Part shown: piece by piece, positions 46,629 through 55,318 of the stretch
Position numbering within the stretch: the first letter of the stretch is position 1
Layout: every line of letters begins with the position of its first letter
Origin: Pycnococcus provasolii
Lineage: Eukaryota > Chlorophyta > Pseudoscourfieldiophyceae > Pseudoscourfieldiales
Assembly (NCBI GenBank): GCA_049487715.1
Contig: CP150565.1
Span: forward strand, 124,001 to 188,000
Length of the DNA: 64,000 bases
Direction of reading: 5' to 3'
The notes under the pieces: generated by a model
Told to the model about the DNA's origin: nothing
The model's database searches: none
What the model saw: the letters and a program-made list of their open reading frames with translations, nothing else
Program-made: the position numbers and the translations under genes

Positions 46629-47172
46629 AACGCTTTACGCCCATGTATAGTTGAGGTCGCAGGGAAGGTAGAGGTTGCCTTCACGATGCTGCTCCCCGAT
46701 GTTGCGCAGCGTTTGCGGGTCAGCTGCGCGCAGGGTTGTAGTTTGCTGAGTATGTCTTTCTGGTAGGTATCAAAAACGGTCGCGTTCATGATGCGTCTAG
46801 CACATTCTGGTGTTTCACAAGGTACTCGTGCAGTCGTGCTGTCAAATACTCAAATGAGTAGCGTTGAAGAATCTTCATCTTGAAGTCCGCGATGATATGT
46901 ACACGTCGGTTGTCTTGCTTGATCTCCTCCATGGCGTAGTCAATGGCGTCCTGTTTGCCGGGCCCACCGCGGGCCGGGTCCGGGCGGGGGCCCGTTGGGC
47001 CCGCCCGGTCGGTCGCAAATGGCAACCAATGAAGTATCCCCCGGGCCCCTGATCGCGAAATTCGTAATCCCGGCGGGGGGCCGGAACTGGTGGCGGATGA
47101 TCCCCATTTGCGTCCATAACTAATATTTTCTGTGGCTGAAAGAAAAGAACGCTTTCCAAGGTACCGTACCTT

Positions 47173-49134
47173 ATGGCGTCCGCGCGCAACGCCTGCGCCA
47201 GTAGTGCCAGTGCTTGTGCCAGTGCCAGTGCTTGTGCTCGTTTTATAAGTTCCTTTGAGAAATCTTCCATTTCCATTCGCTCTTCTGCTTCTTCTTATCC
47301 TGCATCATCATCATCATCATCATATGTTGGTTTTCCGTCTGCATCTGCACCGTTGAGAAGAAGCACCTCGTCTCAAGGTGCCTTTCACGTGGAATCACCG
47401 CAGCATCGTGTTTCTTCGCATTTCAGGTTTCGGTTTCAGGTTTCATCATTTCGATGTTTGAATTCTGCTGAGTCAACTCGTGGCACTGCTTTTGGTGGTT
47501 ATTTTCACCAAGGGATGCATGCAGGTGTTCCTTCCGGTCGACGGCGGCACCATGTTGCAGAACACCATTCAGTGTTGCCGTTCCGAACCTTCGCATCATC
47601 GCCGACGCCGACGCCGAAAACTTCCGCGGCGGATGTGCAAGCAGCGCAAGCACCCGAGTCGTCGTCGTCGTCGTCGTCAGAAGAGCTCGGTGACGACGTC
47701 AAAGCGAGCTCGGGGACTGCCACTGTCGCTGCCACGTCAACCGAACGCAACAAAACCGAAGAAAGCGCCGCCGCCGCCGCCGCCGCGCCAATACCGTACC
47801 GCGAATATGCCATCGTCACGCTCAGCACGGGCGTCCTCGCACTCGGCATCGGCGCGGTGGTTCCAGTCCTCCCGCTCTTTGTCAGAGATGCTGCCATCAC
47901 ATCAGTCGAAGGTACCGACCGGGGAGTCAACACCGCGGTAGGTTTTGCAATGGCTGCACCGTCGCTGACTCGCGCCTTCTTCAACGCGCCCACGGCGGCG
48001 CTGGCGGACAAATACGGACGCGTGCCTCTGATGGTGATTGGACCGCTCGCGGTGTCGCTGTCACAGATTGGCACGGCGTGCGTCACCACCGTTGCGGAGG
48101 TTCTTCCGTGGCGTCTACTGCTCGGAGCAGGCCAGTCGATGCAGGGCACCGCGGGTCAGATGCTTCTGGCAGATCTCACGTCGACGTCGCCGAATACTCG
48201 AGCACGCGTCATGGGAGCGACGCAGATTGCTTTCTTGGCGGGCTTCGCGATTGGGCCTGGAATGGGTGGTTGGCTTGCGGAACAGTACGGGCCAGCCTCC
48301 GCTTTCTACGCCGTGGCGGCTGGGTGTGCGACGTGCGCGGCTCTCAACGCCTTGCTCAAGGAGACGAAGCCGATGCCGCAGATGAAAATTACCAAGGTAT
48401 CCTCAGGCAGCGAAGGCGAAGGTGCTGCTACTGCAGGGCATGCTGACAATCAAGAAACCGACACCACCACCACCACCTCCTCCTCCTCCTCCTCCACGTC
48501 CGACATGAGAACATCATCCTCTGCAGCATCATCTTCTGCCGATTACCGCGATGTTCTGTCTCGTCCGGATGTGCAAGGTGCTGCGCTATCACAGCTCGCC
48601 GCGAGCTGGACCATGGGTGGCGGGTTCGTGCTAACACCACACCTGCTGTCCAACATGTACGAGTACACGCCGGGAGAAATTGGAATCACATTTACGACGC
48701 AGGCGGTAGCCTCGCTACTTGGGTCGCTGCTCGGTTCGTATGTCGCTGACAAGCACGGACGTAAGACGGTGATTGTGCCGACGATGATCATTCAAGGCCT
48801 TGCGACGTTGGCGATGGCCTCCGCCGGCTCGGATCCCACGCTTTTCGTCGGGAGCATGCTTGTGCGCAGTGTCGCACTGGGCAGCTTTCTTCCCGCAAAC
48901 TCCGCATATGCCGCGGACATCGCGCGCACGCCGGAGGAGCGAGGTAAAGTTCTTTCCATCACGCGCACGTCCGGCGACGTGGGACAGCTCGCCGGTCCCA
49001 TCATCGCGGGCGTAGTTGCTGACAGCATGGGAGCCGTGTCGAGCCTTGCCATGCTCGGCGGCGTGAACATCGTCGCAGCTCTCGCGTTCGCCGTGCGCGC
49101 GTCAGAGAGCAAGCTTTCTGAAAAGCAAGCTTGA
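47173..49134 (+). CDS. Major facilitator superfamily transporter, organelle-targeted type
   Basis: The 653-residue protein has a 210-residue Ser/Ala-rich N-terminal extension without acidic residues at its start, typical of a plastid or mitochondrial transit peptide. Twelve membrane helices follow. The cytoplasmic loop 2-3 has the MFS motif ALADKYGRVPLM, and the second half repeats it as YVADKHGRKTVI. A Ser/Thr-rich loop of about 60 residues separates the two halves. It is closest in style to the TetA/drug:H+ antiporter branch; the substrate is unknown. ATG 47173 is the first of the frame and lies next to the ghost gene's upstream side, so the two may share a promoter region. Confidence 0.87.
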   Translation: MASARNACASSASACASASACARFISSFEKSSISIRSSASSYPASSSSSSYVGFPSASAPLRRSTSSQGAFHVESPQHRVSSHFRFRFQVSSFRCLNSAESTRGTAFGGYFHQGMHAGVPSGRRRHHVAEHHSVLPFRTFASSPTPTPKTSAADVQAAQAPESSSSSSSEELGDDVKASSGTATVAATSTERNKTEESAAAAAAAPIPYREYAIVTLSTGVLALGIGAVVPVLPLFVRDAAITSVEGTDRGVNTAVGFAMAAPSLTRAFFNAPTAALADKYGRVPLMVIGPLAVSLSQIGTACVTTVAEVLPWRLLLGAGQSMQGTAGQMLLADLTSTSPNTRARVMGATQIAFLAGFAIGPGMGGWLAEQYGPASAFYAVAAGCATCAALNALLKETKPMPQMKITKVSSGSEGEGAATAGHADNQETDTTTTTSSSSSSTSDMRTSSSAASSSADYRDVLSRPDVQGAALSQLAASWTMGGGFVLTPHLLSNMYEYTPGEIGITFTTQAVASLLGSLLGSYVADKHGRKTVIVPTMIIQGLATLAMASAGSDPTLFVGSMLVRSVALGSFLPANSAYAADIARTPEERGKVLSITRTSGDVGQLAGPIIAGVVADSMGAVSSLAMLGGVNIVAALAFAVRASESKLSEKQA

Positions 49135-49407
49135 AAGAATGTATTTATGTAACAGAAGCTCTTTGATCATTTCTTTACAAAGTTATATATTTCTCCTCAC
49201 AGACCGCACCGTTTCCGACCTGCACGAAGCGCCTCGTGCGCCAACAACGCCGCTGCTGCTGATTATGACATATAAAAATGATCTAAAAATTTCGACTTTA
49301 GGGTCCAAACCCCCAACTCCCCGTTTGGTACGGTTGGTACCGGCTTCCTTCCTTGAAAATTACAAGTTGTTGAAACCGACGACAATTCAGTGGTTCAGTT
49401 CCAAAGA

Positions 49408-50268
49408 ATGGCTACGCGGCGCACAAAAAGGACTTTTTCGATGCCACGCGTTCGTCCCAACGACAGGATGAGCGCCCAACATCATAATAAGGTGAAGAAG
49501 AACGTCACAACAACAATATTCTCCTCGATCGCCATGATGATGGTGTTTTTCTCCATGCTGCTGCCTCCTAACACCTTTGCTCGTGCTAAAAATGATGATC
49601 CTCCCATGAATACCGCCAACAATAATGTGACGAATGACGACGATGAGGGCGTCGGATTGCCTTTTTTTACGAACCATCCTACCTCGTCGTCGACGGAGAC
49701 GATGTCGGAAAATGGCGAAATTTTGGGCATGGACTGGCGAATGCGGGGGGTGTCAACAACCAATTCAACAGTCAACAGTCCACTTGCGCAGCAAGCAGCA
49801 TTGGCGCCAACGCCTGAAATGGACGATGAGGAATACTCGGATGAATTCGAGCTCGCCGCTTCGCGTGGTGGGCCAAATCGGCGCACGGGCCGCCGTGTTC
49901 CTGGCCGCTACTACGGCTATGGGTACGGACGTGCGTGGACGTCTGGCATTTCTACGACATCGAATATCGTCGTCGCGCCGCCACCTGCGCCAGTCGGACC
50001 GCCTCCAGCCCTCGTTGCCGCGCAGGGACCAGCGATGACCAGCGGCGCTTACGTCACTTCGCCACAGCAGCAAGAGGTGTACGCCTCATCGTCATCGTCA
50101 TGCCGCTACGGACCGTGGGGCGCGTGGTCTTCGTGCTCAGCCCCAGCGGTAGGTCAGGAAGGCCTACGCTACCGTTCGCGTGTCGTGCTCCACGACGACG
50201 GATCGTGCTTCGACGCCACTCAGCAGGGGCAACGCTGCGTGCGCCGCTCAGGGAGCGGGCCGCTGTGA
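49408..50268 (+). CDS. Secreted protein with thrombospondin type 1-like repeat
   Basis: From ATG 49408 the protein has 286 residues; ATG 49468 gives a cleaner signal peptide (hydrophobic IFSSIAMMMVFFSMLL, cleavage near FARA). The middle is acidic and disordered. An aromatic motif RVPGRYYGYGYGRAW runs into STTSNIVVAPPPAP. The C terminus is a TSP1-type repeat: CRYGPWGAWSSCS, then a Gly, an Arg-rich strand, and Cys residues at SCFD and RCVR. TSP1 repeats are extracellular adhesion modules. The aromatic-proline motif is shared with the small secreted protein at 58359, so these are likely members of one family of cell-surface proteins. Confidence 0.75.
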   Translation: MATRRTKRTFSMPRVRPNDRMSAQHHNKVKKNVTTTIFSSIAMMMVFFSMLLPPNTFARAKNDDPPMNTANNNVTNDDDEGVGLPFFTNHPTSSSTETMSENGEILGMDWRMRGVSTTNSTVNSPLAQQAALAPTPEMDDEEYSDEFELAASRGGPNRRTGRRVPGRYYGYGYGRAWTSGISTTSNIVVAPPPAPVGPPPALVAAQGPAMTSGAYVTSPQQQEVYASSSSSCRYGPWGAWSSCSAPAVGQEGLRYRSRVVLHDDGSCFDATQQGQRCVRRSGSGPL

Positions 50269-50343
50269 ATTGTTTCCACCGCACCGTGACGTCTTTTTTG
50301 ACTTGTGTAATCACAATGATGACCATGAATGAAGGACAATGAT

Positions 50344-51269
50344 CTACAGTGTCATCACATCCTTATCCTTCGCAGCTGCCGCGTCTTCGAGCTTCTTGAT
50401 GGAACCATCTGTGATCTTCTGCACCTCGTCCTCAGCCTCCTTGAGTCTGTCCTTGCTGATGAGTCCGTCCTTTTCGCACCTCTGTGCAACCTTCATCGCG
50501 TCGCGTCGCACGTTGCGTATCGCAACCTTCCCCTCCTCCGCATACTTCCCCACAGTCTTGGTGAGCTCCTTGCGCCTCTCCTCTGTCATGTCGGGTATGG
50601 AGAGTCTGATTTGCTGTCCGTCGTTGTTTGGCGTGATTCCCAGGTCGCTCGCGAGAATCGCCTTTTCAATGTCTCCCAGCGCACTTGTGTCGAACGGCTT
50701 CACGACGAGCGTCGATGCTTCTGGCACGGAGATGCCCGCGACGGTATTGAGCGGCGCCATTGATCCGTAGTACTCCACTTCGATGTTGTCCAGCATCGCT
50801 GGATTTGCGCGTCCCGTCCGCACGCTATCGAAGTTGCTCTGCACGTTGGCGATCGCCTGAGGTTGAGGTGGGAGGGTAAGTAAGTAAGTAAGTCGCATGT
50901 CGTCTTTTTTCGTGTTTTTTTTTGTTCATTATTTGCAATAGGAACACTTCGCAAACGCAACAAGCGCTCACCACAATGCAATGTACGCACCTTGCTCATT
51001 TTATCCTTGCACGCTTTGATTGCGTTCGTGACGTCAAGTTCGCCATCTCCTGACGACGCCACCACAGGTTCATCCGGTGGAGCCGCTTCGGTTGTCGCCG
51101 CCTGCGAACCACCCCCACCACCACCCCCTTTCTTCTTGCCTTTCTTACCGAACGCAACCACCGAACGTGACGAGTCAGGACGACGACGTGACCCTGAAAG
51201 TCTAAGAGACCCACAAGCCTGACGACGAGAGAGCCCTGAGGAACACGAACAAGGACGAGAGCAGAGCAT
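50344..51269 (-). CDS. RRF: Ribosome recycling factor, plastid (two exons)
   Basis: Exon 1 runs 51269-50991, the intron 50990-50857 (134 bp, GTGCGT...CCTCAG), exon 2 50856-50344, giving 263 residues. Across the junction the protein reads ACKDKMSK-AIANVQSNFDSV, then RTGRANPAMLDNIEVEYYG, the RRF signature. The rest (PLNTVAGISVPEASTLVVKPFD, RLSIPDMTEERRKEL, AIRNVRRDA) matches the bacterial-type factor end to end. The first 70 residues are Arg/Ser-rich then Gly/Lys-rich, a plastid transit peptide. RRF with EF-G splits the 70S ribosome after termination. The intron is a clean case for this genome: junction, frame and homology all agree. Confidence 0.95.
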
Positions 51270-51402
51270 GGCGGACGATTAGGTTCTAATATGGCGTATG
51301 GCGTCGCCAAAAAAAACACAAGCAAGTGGTGTGGGGTTGTGGATAAGGAAAGCCTTGAAGGAGATATTCCTGCAGAGGGGTCCAACGAGTTGATTGGGGG
51401 TT

Positions 51403-51585
51403 GGGGGCTCTGGTTTGGGGGTTCACTCACTCTGGGCCTCGGGGGGCGTTTGGGGGTTCCCTCACTCTGGGCCTCTGGTGGGGGCGTTTGGGGGGTCACT
51501 CCCTCTGAGAACTCACTCTGGGCCTCGGGGGGCGTTTGGGGGTTCACTCACTCTGGGGGCGTTTGGGGTGGGCGTTTGGGGTTTT
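51403..51585 (+). repeat. G-rich minisatellite
   Basis: About four to five imperfect copies of GCGTTTGGGGGTTCACTCAC plus TCTGGGCCTCGGGGG. Runs of four to six G in close series could form G-quadruplexes. It lies in the 550-bp gap between the divergent RRF and cupin genes (51270-51821), which otherwise holds no gene. Confidence 0.75.
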
Positions 51586-51821
51586 CAACAAGAATATCAT
51601 CTCAAGGTGCGTTCGGTTTCGGGGTTATGGTACCCGGGTAAAGTACCTTCATAGACTATCTTGATTGAGCTGAGCTTCGCCTTCCTTCTTTCAACAAGAC
51701 GTTTTTCCGAGAACTGAAAAACGAGCTAATTTTTCTCTCTCTCAGGTGGACCCAGTCACCCAGGGATTGATTTTGAGGTTCCATCGCTCGCATTGGCGTC
51801 ATCTCTCTCTGGGATCCATCC

Positions 51822-53537
51822 ATGGAGTCGTCGAAGCGTCTTACAGGTAGGTATTTCATGATGCAGCCGCGTCGTCTCACCTTCACCTCTGAGGTTGATG
51901 ATGAGGTTAATAATGAGCATGACTCTTCTGCTGGTGGGGACTCCTCCTCTTCTTCGCATCGGCGTGGCGGTCGACGACGACGGCAATCCGCAATGCGCAT
52001 CCTGCTTCTTCTTTTGCTGATCGGCACGTTCATCCTGTCATGCAGCAACCTAGCCGTGCGATGGAACGCGTTTCTAGAAAAAAATGGAGATGGTAGAAGA
52101 GATATTAGTAGTAGAGAACTCGACATGGTTGACAATTCAGCCTATCTCGACGAAGACAACAACATTTTGTCATTTGCACGTGTGGCACCGCGCGTGCGTG
52201 CGGTATGCCACCCATTCGGCGGGTGGAAAGAAAAGCAAAAACATGTACCGAGACGTGCGACACTGTGGTCAGGCCTGTGCGAGAACGCAGGTGTGGATCT
52301 CTCCAAATTTGCACCCAAGGTCATGCAACTGCCACCGTTTGGGGCCGCCGGTGTGAAGGTGGGGCGCTTCGTCGCACCGTCGATGTCCGTGACCAGATCA
52401 ATTCGCAAGATCGGTGGTGGTGGTGATGCTGCTGCTACTCTACGACACGTCAAGAGACAACAGGAGCTCGGATGGGATGATAATCGTCGTTCGAGCAATC
52501 TCGATTCTGATCTCTTGGTGGAGGCGCTTCCGGGACTTCTATTTGGACTTGGGATCGGCACGGTGCCTGAGCAATTGCTTTCAACTAACATTGACGTCAA
52601 CTTGCCTGGCTTTCACGAAGAGGAGCGCATTGAAGTTGCACTCTCCGACTTTCTGAGTGGTCAGCATGCGTGGCACTTCAGGGACTCAGACTACTTCACC
52701 TCGTTGCCATCAAGGCGCAATTGGAAGTCTGATCGCTACAGCTTCAAACGAGAGCTGGGCTATGATTGGAACACAACCACCACCAGCAGCGACGATACTC
52801 AAGCCCGCAACATGACAGGCTCGCAACACATCGACAATCTTCTTCGGAAAACGGCACACGCGGTTGCTGAGCACATGCGAAAGGAGCACCCGTGCGTGGC
52901 TCCTGTGATCGAAAGAGCGACACTTCGGATCGCCTTGCCTGACGCCTTCAAAACGCTTGAAGTTGAGTCACCAGACAAACGGCTCAGATATCCCGGGGCG
53001 CGTGGTTGGGCATTTCCATTCCACTTTGACTGCTTTGACAACATGATCATGATGCTCGCTGGCTCAAAGCGGGTCATCTCATTCCCACGCGAAATGCTGC
53101 TCCCACCTCCCACCATTTCCAACTCCTCAACCAACGCCTCCGCAGCCACGGAAGTTCCTGACCCTGTGATGTTCCTGCTGCCAATGCTGACGGAGAGAGA
53201 GCTTGACATACTACCCCACTTCCTTCGCAATGACGCGATTAACAACAAACATGTGACTGACGTGACGTTACATCCCGGGGATACACTGCTCGTGCCTGTT
53301 GATCACATGCACTTTGTCTATGCCATCGGTGGCCCGGAGGCGGTAGTTTCCATGCACATGCCCATCAGCATGTGCTCCACCACGACACCAACATCCAACG
53401 ACAATAACAGCAGCAATCCTGCAGATGCCTTTTGCGAACGCTTCGCGTCGGAGACCCAGAGGTGCGCCAAAAGATTTACAGAAACATATCCACAACAACG
53501 TCAAAAGTTTTCAAATATGTTTTACACCAATGTTTAA
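51822..53537 (+). CDS. Type II membrane protein with JmjC/cupin-like domain
   Basis: The 571-residue protein has a basic, disordered N terminus and one membrane anchor (about 59-80, ILLLLLLIGTFIL), so the bulk lies in the lumen or outside. The C-terminal part is cupin-like: PFHFDCFDNMIMMLAGSKRV supplies His401 and Asp403, and LHPGDTLLVPVDHMHFVYAIGG supplies His495 or His497 as third ligand. This is the layout of FIH/JmjC-type Fe(II)/2-oxoglutarate oxygenases, where the lysine or other 2OG contact cannot be placed with confidence. Golgi or ER modification of proteins or glycans is an inference. A Cys-containing region and the sequence from 130-300 do not match a family I know. Confidence 0.65.
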   Translation: MESSKRLTGRYFMMQPRRLTFTSEVDDEVNNEHDSSAGGDSSSSSHRRGGRRRRQSAMRILLLLLLIGTFILSCSNLAVRWNAFLEKNGDGRRDISSRELDMVDNSAYLDEDNNILSFARVAPRVRAVCHPFGGWKEKQKHVPRRATLWSGLCENAGVDLSKFAPKVMQLPPFGAAGVKVGRFVAPSMSVTRSIRKIGGGGDAAATLRHVKRQQELGWDDNRRSSNLDSDLLVEALPGLLFGLGIGTVPEQLLSTNIDVNLPGFHEEERIEVALSDFLSGQHAWHFRDSDYFTSLPSRRNWKSDRYSFKRELGYDWNTTTTSSDDTQARNMTGSQHIDNLLRKTAHAVAEHMRKEHPCVAPVIERATLRIALPDAFKTLEVESPDKRLRYPGARGWAFPFHFDCFDNMIMMLAGSKRVISFPREMLLPPPTISNSSTNASAATEVPDPVMFLLPMLTERELDILPHFLRNDAINNKHVTDVTLHPGDTLLVPVDHMHFVYAIGGPEAVVSMHMPISMCSTTTPTSNDNNSSNPADAFCERFASETQRCAKRFTETYPQQRQKFSNMFYTNV

Positions 53538-53670
53538 TCTTCCACTAAACTCTAAAATGTTTTCCTTTCGTGTTTTTAAAACCCAATCTTATTAAGCCTT
53601 CCCAATTCTCATGGCACGACGATGTATGTTTGTCTCAGCCATCAACTTTTTCACTCGATGATTACCCTTC

Positions 53671-53809
53671 TTACCCGACGAGGAGATCTCGACTAGGAGC
53701 CCACCAAAACCAACGAGAGGATGGTGGACCGCTATTCGAGACCGTCATCGATGGCGGTAGAGCTGGCGGCGGCGGTGGCGGCGGCGGCGGCGGTGGCGGT
53801 GGCGGTGGC

Positions 53810-53853
<44 letters not shown>

Positions 53854-55074
53854 CGGTGGTGGAGGAGGTGGTGGTCGTCGTCGTCGTCGAGGAAGATCGC
53901 CGTCAACATCAAGTGATGCGACGCGCATGGGATAAGACTCAGCTTTCATTAGTTGGCGAAGGGCTCCTGTATCTCCCTGAAGAAGGTACGTAAACCACGC
54001 TGCCTGCGCTGCTTGTGCGCTCGCTTGTTGTTCAAAATCTCGGCTTGAGCAACGACCGTAGCAACTTCCACGAGCCTCGCAGTCAGAACATCCACCTCCT
54101 CGGCATTCGCCGCCTCGCACATTCAGGAAGCAGTGTGTTCCTGACTGTAGCAACATGCGAACTCGCAATTGCGAGTTCGGCGACTCGTCGTAGAGCGTAT
54201 TGACATCTTTGAGGGCATTTCGCCTGTCGCTCGTGCCCGCAATGAGGAGCAGAGGCGCTGTCCGGTTCTTCACGTCAAGAAGCGCGTCACGAGCTCCGCT
54301 ACCACCTCGATTGCGCGGTAGACCGATGGTTGGTCCGAGGGAAACTGCACCTAACACGGGCTGCTTGACAGAAGAAGTGCGCAGCTTCGAAAGTCCATCC
54401 CACGACGCCTCGGCAGCACGATCGACAAGTCGAACGCTCAGCGCTGCACCCACGGAGTACCCAGTAACGCCAGCACGAGACGGATCGATGTACCGAACAA
54501 AAGGCTTGATGTCGCTCGGAATTCTGTTGCCGTTGTTGCTTGCAGCCTTCGAGCGAACGAGCAGCTGCAGTGCCTCCAGAGTGTGGTCGCCAATGTTCCA
54601 AAACAATTGAGGCGCGTACGCCGCCTCGAATGTCGGCCGGAGCCCCATCGGCGTCACTCGATATGTAGCGACAACTGCGAAGCCGTGCGACACGAGGTGG
54701 TCGATATTGCGCCGGTTGTGAGCAATCCAAACAGGGAGCGTCTTGTCGTACATCGGATGGATCCACAGCACGATGGGAAGCGTCTTGTTGTTGTTGACGA
54801 TCGTGTTGGTAGAGGTGTCAATTGGAAGCCAGATTCTCGTGTCTTCATTTTCTCTGGTCTTGAACGCGTACTCGACGACTCCATCGCCAACGGAGCCACG
54901 TTTGCAGAAGGGTCCGTTGGATTCTTGGCAACGCACGTATTGCGGGAGAAGTGCAGGTTTGATGGACATCGCACTTACTACTACGGAGGACACGTCGACG
55001 AGAAGAGGCAGCAGCAGCATGAGTGTAGTCGTCAACAGCATCAGAATTCCAGTCCACGACGACGACGCCATCAT
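53671..55074 (-). CDS. Secreted alpha/beta hydrolase with polyproline tail
   Basis: ATG 55074 opens a signal peptide (hydrophobic ILMLLTTTLMLLLPLLV). The 467-residue protein carries an alpha/beta hydrolase: IVLWIHPMYD oxyanion region, the GYSVG elbow with Ser207, an acid residue in AGTSDRR and a His in GTHCFLN. Layout is close to chlorophyllase/PET-hydrolase-type esterases; the substrate is unknown. Four Cys follow in a small loop (CRGGGCSDC), possibly disulphides. The tail is about 40 prolines encoded by a GGC/GGT trinucleotide tract (53765-53873 on the plus strand), then LPPSMTVSNSG. Part of the tail may vary between strains. Confidence 0.75.
53765..53873. repeat. (GGC/GGT)n trinucleotide tract
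   Basis: About 36 nearly uninterrupted GGC or GGT triplets. On the minus strand they encode the polyproline tail of the hydrolase; on the plus strand they would encode glycine or alanine, which is a shadow. Confidence 0.9.
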
Positions 55075-55318
55075 GATCACGAAGACGATGATTTCACGAC
55101 AGAAAGGGCAGGATGTGAAGTTATAGATTCAATATGTGAAGCTGGGGTGGGGAAAAAAACGAAAGCTCCGAAACGAAAACGTAGGTCGGATTCTCCGAAA
55201 GTTCGGTTACGAGAAAATGCTTACGATAGTTATTTCGGGGGTTTCCTTTGGGGTTTCACAAAAAAAAAGCAAATTTATCGGCTACACAAGCAAGTATGGT
55301 AACTACCACCATCTTCTA

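Larger units (their letters stand above)
46149..46645. mobile_element. 497-bp non-autonomous DNA element (MITE-like)
   Basis: The segment is flanked by TATAG on both sides (46144-46148, 46646-46650), a 5-bp target duplication. Its ends read GTGGGCATTTACGCC and, inverted, CATGGGCGTAAAGCG, sharing TGGGC plus an imperfect continuation. It has no coding capacity. Inside each end lies a 58-bp direct repeat full of palindromes. Removing the element with one TATAG rejoins the interrupted gene in frame (...LPCDLNY-NLNLALGH...), which is strong evidence for insertion. It also contains two short telomere-type stretches (near 46310 and 46541). Confidence 0.72.
45756..47025 (-). pseudogene. Decayed gene of unknown family, interrupted by an element
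   Basis: Read right to left, pieces of one protein can be followed: QDAIDYAMEEIKQDNRRVHI with DFKMKILQRYSFEYL (46800-46955), MNATVFDTYQKD (46754-46789), TLRNIGEQHREGNLYLPCDL (46655-46715), then beyond the inserted element NLALGHARLRALVAVDKR (46030-46143), GNKDTEHYLYDGNDKAFH, and GVYLDGIEELVKSTENDNH to the stop at 45756-45758. The breaks are frameshifts near 46790, 46745 and 46030, and a TAG at 45957-45959. The start is lost in a GC-rich stretch beyond 46970. I do not recognise the family; the DFKMK segment faintly recalls transposon-encoded proteins of protists. Confidence 0.6.

Noticed and set aside
53721-53993. Ala/Val-rich plus-strand frame
   Set aside because: It is the trinucleotide tract read on the other strand of the hydrolase gene.
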